Assembly (NCBI RefSeq): GCF_022698165.1
Contig: NZ_JALDAY010000014.1
Coordinates: 1 to 64,000 of the forward strand
From: Streptomyces cylindrosporus
GTDB taxonomy: Bacteria > Actinomycetota > Actinomycetes > Streptomycetales > Streptomycetaceae
Direction of reading: 5' to 3'
Length of the DNA stretch: 64,000 bases
Positions 57,202 through 64,000 of this stretch are shown one piece after another; positions within the stretch are counted from its first letter, which is position 1, and each line of letters opens with the position of its first letter. Below the pieces are notes generated by a model that saw only the letters and a list, made by a program, of their open reading frames with translations, did not search any database and was not told the origin of the DNA. The position numbers and the translations under genes were made by a program.

Positions 57202-58611
57202 TCAGTTCCCCCCGGTGTGCACCTGGAAGGCCGCCCTGCGGACCGCCTTCGCCAGGGCGGGGTCGGGGTGGGCCGCGGCGAGGGCGACCAGGACCTGGAC
57301 GGTGCGGGGGTGGCCGACGGCGCGCACCTCGTCGAGGAGCATCGGCACGGTGGGCTGCACCGCGGACTCCAGGTGCCGTACCAGCATCGGGGCCTCGCCG
57401 TGGTCGGTGACCGCGGCCGCCGTGTCGACCCACAGCCAGGTGGCCTCTTCCCGGGTGAGCACCTCGTGGGCGTCCTCCGGGTCGATGCCGTCGTGCTCCG
57501 CCAGCCAGAGCAGGGCGTACGGCCGCAGGGTGGGCTCGTCGGCGACCGCGCGGACGTCCGGCTCGGCGGGGGCGCCGACCACGCGCAGCGCCTCGAAGGC
57601 GAGGCCCCGCAGCAGGGCGTCGTCGCCGCGGGCGGCGTCGATGAGCTCGCTGACGGCGCTGGAGACGGTGCGGGCGGCGAGCCAGGCGCGGTACTCGGCG
57701 CGGGCCGCGTTCGGGCGCAGCTGGGCGCAGCCGCGGAGCATCTCCTCGGCTGCGACCTCGATGTTGCCGGCCGGGCTCTGCGCGGCCACGCAGATCTGCT
57801 CCAGCTTGACCCACACCGCCCAGCTGCCGAGCGGGGTGAGCGTGGCCTGCGCCGCGTCGTAGGTGAGGGCGCCGACGGAGGCGAGGGCGTGCAGGGCCCA
57901 TTCGAGGAGGGGGGCGAGGGGGGCGAGCGGCGCGTCGGTGGGCGCCGGCTGCTCGACGGGCTCCGGCTGGGGGCCGTACGGGATCTCGCAGCGTTCCGTG
58001 CGCAGTTCTGTGACGCGCTGCTCCAGGAGGTCCAGGAGCTGCTCGACCGGGACCGGTCCGGCGGACAGCTGGAGGAAGGAAAGCACCTGCGGCATGGCCG
58101 AGACGACCTCGGCGACGGCGGCGGGCTCGTGGTCCGCGGGCTCCGGGTGGGCCAGCGACCAGGCGTCGAAGAGGGCGACCCAGCCGCGCAGTACGGCGCT
58201 GTCGTCGCGGTCCCAGGCGCGCAGCCGCCAGCCGGGGCGGGCGCTGTCGCCGTGCACCTCGACGAGTCCGGCGAGCCGGGCGGTGTCCCAGTCGGCGCGG
58301 ACCTGAGCGGCGGTCAGGCCCAGGTCGGCGGCGGCCCGTTCGGCGGTGGCGTCGGAGAGGGTGGCCTTGCCGTCGGCGGTGGCGCCGTCCCGGCCCGGGC
58401 CGAGCGAGGCGTCGGCCCAGTGGGCGACGCGGGCCGCGGCGGCCAGTCGGGAGCGCGCCATTCTGGCCAGCTCCGCGGGGGCCGGTGTGCCCTCCGGAGG
58501 GCGGGGTGCGGGGCGGCGTGGGCGCCGCTGGTTCACAGCTGAGGGGGCGGCGGCCAGGGGTCGCGGGCGGACGAGTCGAAGCCTGGAGTCGCGCGGGATA
58601 CGGGACGTCAC
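57202..58611 (-). CDS. Conserved hypothetical protein
   Basis: The 469-residue protein has a basic Pro/Arg-rich start (1-45), then a mainly helical body rich in Ala, Leu and Glu. A winged-helix-like part (TLSDATAERAAADLGLTAAQVRADWDTARLAGLVE, about 80-120) comes first, and a HEAT-like helical tail with VLTREEATWLWVDTAAAVTDHGEAPMLVRHL comes later. No named family recognised. The GTG at 58611 follows GGAAGA; a GTG at 58659 is an alternative start. Confidence 0.75.
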   Translation of the reverse strand: MTSRIPRDSRLRLVRPRPLAAAPSAVNQRRPRRPAPRPPEGTPAPAELARMARSRLAAAARVAHWADASLGPGRDGATADGKATLSDATAERAAADLGLTAAQVRADWDTARLAGLVEVHGDSARPGWRLRAWDRDDSAVLRGWVALFDAWSLAHPEPADHEPAAVAEVVSAMPQVLSFLQLSAGPVPVEQLLDLLEQRVTELRTERCEIPYGPQPEPVEQPAPTDAPLAPLAPLLEWALHALASVGALTYDAAQATLTPLGSWAVWVKLEQICVAAQSPAGNIEVAAEEMLRGCAQLRPNAARAEYRAWLAARTVSSAVSELIDAARGDDALLRGLAFEALRVVGAPAEPDVRAVADEPTLRPYALLWLAEHDGIDPEDAHEVLTREEATWLWVDTAAAVTDHGEAPMLVRHLESAVQPTVPMLLDEVRAVGHPRTVQVLVALAAAHPDPALAKAVRRAAFQVHTGGN

Positions 58612-58780
58612 GGGTGCAGTCTTCCGGTTGACGGTCCGAAAACCCAAACGGAATGTCACCGGGGGCGACGGGACTGGCCAACGCCGGGCCCTTGAGGGGG
58701 CCCCGGGGACGGGTTCAGGCCAGCGGTTCGGCGTTAAACGGAATCAGGGCGACCGTCCAGTGCGGCGCTGCCGCGAGGGC

Positions 58781-59899
58781 TCACATCAGGGGGGTCAGGA
58801 AGCGTCGCAGAGCCTCTTCGTACGCCTTCGGGTCGGCGTTCCACATGGCGCCGTGCGGGGCGTCGCGGACGGTGTGGAGGGCGACGAGGTTCGGGCGGGC
58901 GTCGGCGAGGCGGCGGGAGTACGCCCAGGGGGCGAGGTGGTCGTCGGGGCCGTGGAAGATCAGCGTCGGGACGGTCAGCCGGGTCGCCTCGCGGGCGCGG
59001 TCGCCCTCCAGGCCCGTGCGCCCCTGTGCGGCCCGGACGGCGAGCGGCAGCAGGGCGCCCGGGGTGCGGCGGGCCGAGGCGAGGGCGCGCAGGGTGGTCG
59101 GCCAGCTGAGCACCGGGGAGTCGAGGATCAGCCCGGAGACACGGTCGCGCAGCCCGGAGTGGGCGGCGGCGCGCAGGGCCATGGTGGCGCCGGTGGACCA
59201 GCCGTACAGGACGACCTCGTCGGCGCCCTGCTGGACGGCGTGGCGGATCGCCGCGTCCAGGTCGCGCCACTCGGTCTCGCCGAGGTGGTTCAGGCCGTCC
59301 GGGGAGCGAGGGGCGCCGGGGTCGCCGCGGTAGGCGAGGTCGAGTACCGGGAAGCGCTGCTCGTGCAGGAACTCCATGACGTTCATGGGGTGTTCGCGGG
59401 TGGCGCCGAGGCCGTGCACGGTGATCACCCAGGTGTCGCGCAGGCCGGGCACGAACCAGGCGGGCAGGGTGCCGAGTTCGCCGAGGATCTCGACGTCCCG
59501 GTGGTCGAGGCCGAGGGCGGTGCGCGGGGTGCCGACGTGGGTGTTCGGGGTGAGCCACACCTTGTCGCCGGGTTCGAGGGTGCCGGTCGTGACGCGTTCC
59601 AGGCGGCGTACGACGGTGTCGGCGGAGTGGCTGGCGGTGCCGAGGACTGGGCCGACCACGGCGTGGGTGGCGTCGCCGGTGAGGCCGTACACGCCGGGGC
59701 GCATTGCCGCCAGGTCGCGGGTGAGGGCGATCTGGCCGGCGGCCGTGGCGTGCACGGTGAGCCGGGGTTCGGTGGGCAGGGGCCGGCCCGGGGGCGCCTT
59801 GAGCGCGGCGTCGCTGGCGAACCGGCCGACCGCCACGGAGGCTGCGCCGGCGGCCAGGGCTACGGTGACGGCGGCGGCCGTCGCTTTGACAGTGCGCAC
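58781..59899 (-). CDS. Alpha/beta hydrolase, membrane-anchored or exported
   Basis: The 372-residue protein starts with a hydrophobic segment (about 3-24, AAAVTVALAAGAASVAVG), then a polar region and a hydrolase core: nucleophile elbow in YGWSTGATMA, the VITVHGLGATREHPMN oxyanion region, IFHGPDDHLAPW (acid) and DAPHGAMWN (His). Relatives are Streptomyces alpha/beta fold hydrolases of unknown substrate. The GTG at 59899 is preferred; a start at 59977 is possible. Confidence 0.82.
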   Translation of the reverse strand: MRTVKATAAAVTVALAAGAASVAVGRFASDAALKAPPGRPLPTEPRLTVHATAAGQIALTRDLAAMRPGVYGLTGDATHAVVGPVLGTASHSADTVVRRLERVTTGTLEPGDKVWLTPNTHVGTPRTALGLDHRDVEILGELGTLPAWFVPGLRDTWVITVHGLGATREHPMNVMEFLHEQRFPVLDLAYRGDPGAPRSPDGLNHLGETEWRDLDAAIRHAVQQGADEVVLYGWSTGATMALRAAAHSGLRDRVSGLILDSPVLSWPTTLRALASARRTPGALLPLAVRAAQGRTGLEGDRAREATRLTVPTLIFHGPDDHLAPWAYSRRLADARPNLVALHTVRDAPHGAMWNADPKAYEEALRRFLTPLM

Positions 59900-59999
59900 C
59901 CGTCCAGTGTCCTGGCCAAGGGCGCGACCGGCCAGCGGGAGGGAGGGGCGGGGTGACGGGAGACGTGGTCTGCTCACGGGGTGCGGGTACCCCGCGACC

Positions 60000-60731
60000 T
60001 CACTTCCGCTGCCCGTACCCCCGTAGCTTCTCGCCCACCTCGGCCAGCTGTTCCCGGGACAGCAGGTGGGGCGTCAGCCCCGGTACCGAGGTCGCCGTCA
60101 GCCACAGCCGGCACATCCACTCCAGTTGGGCCGTGCGGTCGTAGGCCTGGTCGAGGGTGGTGCCGTACGCCATCGTGCCGTGGTTCTGGAGGAGGCAGGC
60201 CGTGCGGTCGGTGAGGGCACGGAGCATGTTCTCGGCCAACTCGTCCGTGCCGTACGTCGCATAAGGGGCGACTCGGACAGGTCCGCCGAGGGCGGCGGCC
60301 ATGTAGTGGATCAGCGGGAGCTCGGGGACGAGGGTCGAGACGGCCGTCGCGTGCACGGCGTGGGTGTGGACGACCGCGCGGGCGTCGGTCGTGCGGTACA
60401 CGGCGAGGTGCATGGGCAGCTCGCTGGTCGGGACCAGGGTCCCGAGGAGCTGTCGCCCGTCGAGGTCGACGCCGGTGATGTCGTCCGGCGTGAGCCGGTC
60501 GTACGGGACGCCCGAGGGTGTGACCAGCACGGTGTCGCCGACGCGCACGGAGACGTTGCCGGAGGTGCCGACGACCAGCCCGTCGGACACGGTGCGGCGG
60601 GCGGTCGCGACGAGCGTCTCCCAGGCGCGCGCCTCCTCGGGGAGCGCACCCCTCCCCCACTCCGGGGGCACATCCTGTGCGCCCTCCCCGGCACCCCGCC
60701 CGTCCCGCTGGTCCCGCCGCTGCTCAGCCAT
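60000..60731 (-). CDS. Class II aldolase/adducin-family protein
   Basis: The 243-residue protein has VVGTSGNVSVRVGD (about 54-67), SELPMHLAVY with the likely Glu, the zinc-ligand pair in VVHTHAVHATA and a third His in LLQNHGTM. It resembles fuculose- or methylthioribulose-phosphate aldolases/dehydratases. The first 35 residues are a Gln/Gly-rich extra tail. The ATG at 60731 is used; substrate unknown. Confidence 0.88.
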   Translation of the reverse strand: MAEQRRDQRDGRGAGEGAQDVPPEWGRGALPEEARAWETLVATARRTVSDGLVVGTSGNVSVRVGDTVLVTPSGVPYDRLTPDDITGVDLDGRQLLGTLVPTSELPMHLAVYRTTDARAVVHTHAVHATAVSTLVPELPLIHYMAAALGGPVRVAPYATYGTDELAENMLRALTDRTACLLQNHGTMAYGTTLDQAYDRTAQLEWMCRLWLTATSVPGLTPHLLSREQLAEVGEKLRGYGQRK

Positions 60732-60927
60732 GCCGCGATCCTGCCAGGGACGCCCTCAAGTCGCCGTGGGGCGGGCGCACTTTAGGGCGGAGGGCGCACT
60801 TCCGGGAGAGGACGTTATCTGACATATCCCTCTCTTCTCATGCTTGGCCGGAGATCAGCAAGCATTCGACGATCTTCCAGTAATCTCCCCGTGATTTGTC
60901 GTGCACGTCGCCATTCCGGGGGGAAAC

Positions 60928-61677
60928 ATGGCCCGTGATCGCAAACCGTTCCGCCGCCGCACCCGCGTGATCGCGGTCGCCGTCGCGGCACTCACCGCCG
61001 GCGGGACCGCCCTCGCCGAGTCACCGGCCTCCGCGGCGAGCCTGCCGAAGGGGCACGACGTCTCCTCGCACCAGAAGAACGTCAACTGGTCCAAGGCGAA
61101 GGCCAAGGGGTCCAAGTTCGTCTACATCAAGGCGACCGAGTCCACGAACTACAAGAACCCGTACTTCGGGCAGCAGTACAACGGCGCCCGCGACGCCGGC
61201 ATCATCCGCGGCGCCTACCACTTCGCCCTGCCGAACAAGTCGTCGGGCCGGACGCAGGCGGCGTACTTCGTACACAACGGCGGCGCCTGGACCGCGGACG
61301 GCTGGACGCTGCCGCCGGCGCTCGACATCGAGTACAACCCGTACGACAAGAAGCACAAGTGCTACGGGATCAGCAAGGCCGCCATGGTGAACTGGATCAC
61401 CTCGTTCAGCAACGAGGTGAAGCGGCTCACCGGTCGTCGCCCGGTGATCTACACGACGGCCCACTGGTGGAACACGTGCACCGGCGGCAGCCGCGCCTTC
61501 GCCGCTAATCATGCGCTGTGGATCGCCCGGCACGACTCGGCGGACGCGGGGTCGCTGCCGGCCGGCTGGTCGTTCTGGACCTTCTGGCAGTACGACAACA
61601 GCGGCAGCCTGCCGGGTGATCAGAATCTCTTCAACGGGTCGCAGGCCCAACTGAAGCGGTTCGCGCGCGGTTACTGA
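60928..61677 (+). CDS. Secreted GH25 lysozyme
   Basis: The 249-residue protein has a signal peptide (about 1-37, ending ASA), then a GH25 muramidase domain beginning KGHDVSSHQ (D44), with FVYIKATEST, GAYHFALP and the catalytic pair in ALDIEYN. The end has SFWTFWQYDNSGSLPGDQNLF. It should cut peptidoglycan between MurNAc and GlcNAc. The ATG at 60928 follows GGGGGGAAAC; an upstream GTG at 60901 is less likely. Confidence 0.93.
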   Translation: MARDRKPFRRRTRVIAVAVAALTAGGTALAESPASAASLPKGHDVSSHQKNVNWSKAKAKGSKFVYIKATESTNYKNPYFGQQYNGARDAGIIRGAYHFALPNKSSGRTQAAYFVHNGGAWTADGWTLPPALDIEYNPYDKKHKCYGISKAAMVNWITSFSNEVKRLTGRRPVIYTTAHWWNTCTGGSRAFAANHALWIARHDSADAGSLPAGWSFWTFWQYDNSGSLPGDQNLFNGSQAQLKRFARGY

Positions 61678-61706
61678 CGGGTCTGGACACCGCGAAGCCC
61701 GCCGCA

Positions 61707-61728
61707 GTTCATCTTCCGTTTACCCAGG
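61707..61728 (+). promoter_or_regulatory. PHO box (two PhoP direct repeats)
   Basis: Two adjacent 11-base units, GTTCATCTTCC and GTTTACCCAGG, match the Streptomyces PhoP consensus GGTTCAYYYRG-type repeats. They lie about 50 bases upstream of the phosphate transporter start. PhoP would act here in phosphate-dependent control, as reported for the pitH2 gene of S. coelicolor. Confidence 0.75.
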
Positions 61729-61775
61729 TTGCCTACGGTCAACCGACCGATGACTTCGAACGATTGCCTGGGTAA

Positions 61776-63011
61776 ATGGAAAACTTCTCGCTGATCCTCG
61801 CGATTGTGGTCGTAACCGCACTCGCGTTTGATTTCACGAACGGTTTCCACGACACCGCCAACGCGATGGCCACGACCATCTCGACCGGTGCGCTCAAGCC
61901 CAAGGTCGCGGTGGCCATGTCCGCCGTGCTCAACCTTGTGGGTGCCTTTCTCTCCGTGGAGGTCGCCAACACGATCTCCAAGGGTCTCGTCGACGAGACC
62001 GGCATACGTCCCGAGGTCATATTCGCCGCCCTGGTGGGCGCGATCCTCTGGAACCTGGTGACCTGGCTGGTGGGCCTGCCCTCCAGCTCCTCGCACGCCC
62101 TGATGGGCGGTCTGATCGGCGCCACCATCGCCTCCGCGGGCATGGGCGCGGTCCACGGTGACGTGCTGGTCACCAAGGTGCTGATCCCGGCGCTCGCCGC
62201 CCCGGTCGTGGCGGGCGTCGCCGCGATGCTGGCGACCCGCTTCTCCTACACCCTCGGCAAGAAGGCCGACGGCAAGGCCGCGGAGAAGGGCTACCGCGCC
62301 GGCCAGATCGCCTCGGCCGGCCTGGTCTCCCTCGCGCACGGCACCAACGACGCGCAGAAGACGATGGGCATCATCACCCTCGCCCTGGTCGCCGGCGGCG
62401 CCGTCGCGCCCGACTCCGACCCGCCCACCTGGGTCATCCTCTCCGCGGGCCTGGCCATCGCGCTCGGCACGTACATCGGCGGCTGGCGCATCATCCGCAC
62501 GATGGGCAAGGGCCTGACCGACCTCCAGCCGCAGCAGGGCTTCGCCGCCCAGACCAGTGCGGCCACCGCCATCCTGGCCTCCTCCCACCTCGGCTTCTCC
62601 CTCTCCACCACGCACGTCGTCTCCGGTTCGGTGATGGGCGCGGGCCTGGGCCGCAAGGGCGGCGCGGTCCGCTGGTCGACGGCCACCCGGATGTTCGTGG
62701 CGTGGGGCCTGACGCTCCCGGCCGCGGCCCTGGTGGGCGCGCTGGCCGAGTCGGTCACCGACCTCGGCGACTGGGGCACGGCGGTCGTCGCCGTCTTCCT
62801 GGTCGCTTCGAGCGCCGCGATCTGGAAGGTCTCCCGCCGCGAGGTCGTCGACGCGTCGAACGTCGTCGGCACGGAGGAGCCGGCCGGCGTGGTCACCACG
62901 GCGATCGCGGCCGTCACGCCGCCGCCGGCGGGCTCGGTCGCCGAGGACCTGACGGCCACGATCCCCGCTCCCGCCACCACGACCCCGGCCACCCCGCCGG
63001 CCGCCGTCTGA
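61776..63011 (+). CDS. pitH2: Low-affinity inorganic phosphate transporter (Pit family)
   Basis: The 411-residue protein has about ten helices and both Pit signatures: DFTNGFHDTANAMATTISTGAL at the N-terminus and SLAHGTNDAQKTMGIITL in the second half. It moves metal-phosphate complexes with protons. A Pro/Ala/Thr-rich cytosolic tail ends it. A PHO box upstream suggests PhoP control. A small membrane-protein gene starts 34 bases downstream, in the same operon. The symbol is by analogy. Confidence 0.92.
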   Translation: MENFSLILAIVVVTALAFDFTNGFHDTANAMATTISTGALKPKVAVAMSAVLNLVGAFLSVEVANTISKGLVDETGIRPEVIFAALVGAILWNLVTWLVGLPSSSSHALMGGLIGATIASAGMGAVHGDVLVTKVLIPALAAPVVAGVAAMLATRFSYTLGKKADGKAAEKGYRAGQIASAGLVSLAHGTNDAQKTMGIITLALVAGGAVAPDSDPPTWVILSAGLAIALGTYIGGWRIIRTMGKGLTDLQPQQGFAAQTSAATAILASSHLGFSLSTTHVVSGSVMGAGLGRKGGAVRWSTATRMFVAWGLTLPAAALVGALAESVTDLGDWGTAVVAVFLVASSAAIWKVSRREVVDASNVVGTEEPAGVVTTAIAAVTPPPAGSVAEDLTATIPAPATTTPATPPAAV

Positions 63012-63045
63012 GCCCCGCGCACCGGTAACGAAGGAAAGCAGCAGC

Positions 63046-63267
63046 ATGAGCATCGACTGGTCCGCCCTGGCCTCCGTCTTCGGCGTCAGCCTCGCGGTCA
63101 CCGTGGGTCTCGTCGCCCTGTTCACCCTCGGCGTCATGGGCCTGTCCCGCCGCGAGCGCGCGGTGGCCCAGGGCGACTCCGCGACTCTCGCGGTCACCGG
63201 CGCGTACGTCTGCTTCGCGGGGTGCGCGGCGGCGGTGGCGTACGGGATCTCACTGATCGTGGCCTGA
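63046..63267 (+). CDS. Small membrane protein downstream of pit
   Basis: The 73-residue protein has two hydrophobic segments (about 5-32 and 48-70) separated by RRERAVAQGD. I do not recognise a family. Such a small gene behind pit is conserved in Streptomyces as far as I recall and may be a transporter accessory. The ATG at 63046 follows GAAAGCAGC, a moderate ribosome site. Confidence 0.78.
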   Translation: MSIDWSALASVFGVSLAVTVGLVALFTLGVMGLSRRERAVAQGDSATLAVTGAYVCFAGCAAAVAYGISLIVA

Positions 63268-63324
63268 CTCGTATCGCTCTGTGGGCCTCAGCACACTCCC
63301 CCGTCGCAGGTCAACGGCAAGTTG

Positions 63325-63470
63325 ACTGCCGTTCGGGGGCGTGGTGGACTGCCGGAGCCATGTACGGCGGCAAGGGAGGAAGCCGGTGTGAGTCCGGCGC
63401 GGTCCCGCCACTGTCACCGGGGTAGGTAGCCCCGGGAGCCAGGAACTCCCACCGCCGGTCTCGTCGAACC
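63325..63470 (+). ncRNA. Cobalamin riboswitch
   Basis: The conserved core is unmistakable: GAAGCCGGTGTGAGTCCGGC, the GCGGTCCCGCCACTGT segment (63399-63414) with the B12-box GCCACTG, and GGGAGCCAGGAACTCC (63434-63449) near the 3' end. A short hairpin follows before the ribosome site of the next reading frame. High B12 should repress the downstream cobalamin gene(s). Outer limits are approximate. Confidence 0.94.
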
Positions 63471-63504
63471 AGGGCGTGGACACCCTGAGTGAGGACATAT
63501 CGCC

Positions 63505-63564
63505 ATGCGCGGCTGCCTGTTGAGCGTCAACGCCCGAGCGCTGCCCCATCCCACGGCCGGTTGA
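63505..63564 (+). CDS. 19-codon leader frame between the riboswitch and cbiB
   Basis: An ATG at 63505 preceded by GTGAGGA opens MRGCLLSVNARALPHPTAG, ending in TGA at 63562-63564. The cbiB ATG starts 4 bases later at 63569, where I see no ribosome site of its own. This suggests the riboswitch could regulate translation of the small frame, with cbiB translated by coupling. Whether the peptide itself has a role is unknown. Confidence 0.5.
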   Translation: MRGCLLSVNARALPHPTAG

Positions 63565-63568
63565 GCCG

Positions 63569-64000
63569 ATGCGTGCCGATCGCGTTTTCGCGTACGGCGC
63601 CGCTGCCGGACTCCTCGGTGACCAGCTGCTCGGCGATCCGCGCCGCGGGCATCCGGTCGCCATCTTCGGGCGGGCCGCGGGCGCCGTGGAGCGGGTGCTG
63701 TGGCGCGACCACCGCGGGTGGGGTGCGCTGCACACCGCCGTGTGCGTCGGCGGGGCGGTGGGGCTCGGTGCCGTGGCGGAGAGAGTCGTACGACCGTCCC
63801 GTACCGCCTCCGTCGCGCTGACCGCCGCCGCCACCTGGGCCGTTGTCGGGGGGACTTCGCTGGCGCGTGAGGCCCGGGGTGTCGGGCGGGCTCTGGAGGC
63901 CGGGGACGTCGAGGGGGCGCGGGCCCGGCTGCCTCACTTGTGCGGGCGGGATCCGCAGGCGCTGGACGCCGACGGGATCGCGCGGGCTGTTGTGGAGTCC
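63569..64000 (+). CDS. cbiB: Adenosylcobinamide-phosphate synthase CbiB (partial)
   Basis: The first 144 residues are in the window and the gene runs off the right edge. It starts MRADRVFAYGAAAGLLGDQL and continues with the family motif GDPRRGHPVAIFGRAAGAVERVLW, then membrane-helix-like segments. CbiB/CobD attaches aminopropanol to the corrin ring late in cobalamin synthesis. The in-frame stop at 63521 and lack of other start codons upstream make ATG 63569 the start. It is under the cobalamin riboswitch. Confidence 0.93.
   Translation, partial: MRADRVFAYGAAAGLLGDQLLGDPRRGHPVAIFGRAAGAVERVLWRDHRGWGALHTAVCVGGAVGLGAVAERVVRPSRTASVALTAAATWAVVGGTSLAREARGVGRALEAGDVEGARARLPHLCGRDPQALDADGIARAVVES

Noticed and set aside
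1..64000. Mobile elements or horizontally acquired islands
   Set aside because: No transposase, integrase, terminal repeats or sharp composition shift; local AT-rich patches are promoters.

Overview
The window reads as a Streptomyces chromosome. GC is about 72%, GTG and TTG starts are common, and the content includes chaplins, a streptophobe-family protein, Spo0M, a Gbn-like nucleoid protein, an SGM_5486-type small protein and a PhoP-type box. The gene order resembles the stretch of the S. coelicolor core chromosome that carries chpE, fabG/fabI, tyrS, moaA, the SCO1839 (gbn) region and pitH2. That comparison is from memory, not from an alignment. I saw no insertion sequence, prophage, CRISPR array or tRNA gene.

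Bases 1-345 hold the promoter and leader of a minus-strand rRNA operon whose 16S gene lies just left of the window. Then come: mpg (DNA repair); spo0M, a PEBP-like protein and an HNH endonuclease (plus strand); an NfeD/SPFH membrane pair and an ABC ATPase (minus); two cysteine-free chaplins; a GAF histidine kinase with a NarL-type regulator; an SDR coupled to a QueA-like protein; a lytic transglycosylase; a double-FHA ABC transporter; a streptophobe protein; and serB and sixA.

Bases 19843-33532 contain an MFS exporter with its 38-residue partner and a divergent FadR-type regulator; the fabG-fabI fatty-acid pair; the tldD-tldE protease pair; tyrS; a GlsB-type membrane protein; moaA; and an acetate-type symporter with its DUF485 partner. 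Two tandem subtilisin-like proteases, a CaiB-type CoA transferase with an unusual domain order, and a CopD-like protein follow. Next are a zinc alcohol dehydrogenase, a VIT1-type transporter, and a tightly coupled four-gene catabolic operon (acetoacetate decarboxylase-like, SDR, two amidohydrolases).

Bases 46026-64000 hold a DEDDh exonuclease, a Cys-rich zinc protein, SURF1, a GH15 glucosidase/trehalase and an SDR without the usual active site. A five-gene Asp23/Gls24 envelope-stress operon has a divergent relative beside it. Then come an enoyl-CoA hydratase, gbn, an ABC-F ATPase preceded by a 7-codon reading frame, a hydrolase, an aldolase and a GH25 lysozyme. A PHO-box-preceded low-affinity phosphate transporter follows, and at the right edge a cobalamin riboswitch leads through a 19-codon reading frame into cbiB, which runs off the window.

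Convergent genes are usually separated by long, near-perfect hairpins that could terminate both strands. Least ordinary are: the rRNA -35 box overlapping the mpg stop codon; the paired Cys-less chaplins; the GATC cluster upstream of gbn; the two short upstream reading frames (before the ABC-F gene and between the B12 riboswitch and cbiB); and a recurrent CACGCGCGCGTG palindrome.
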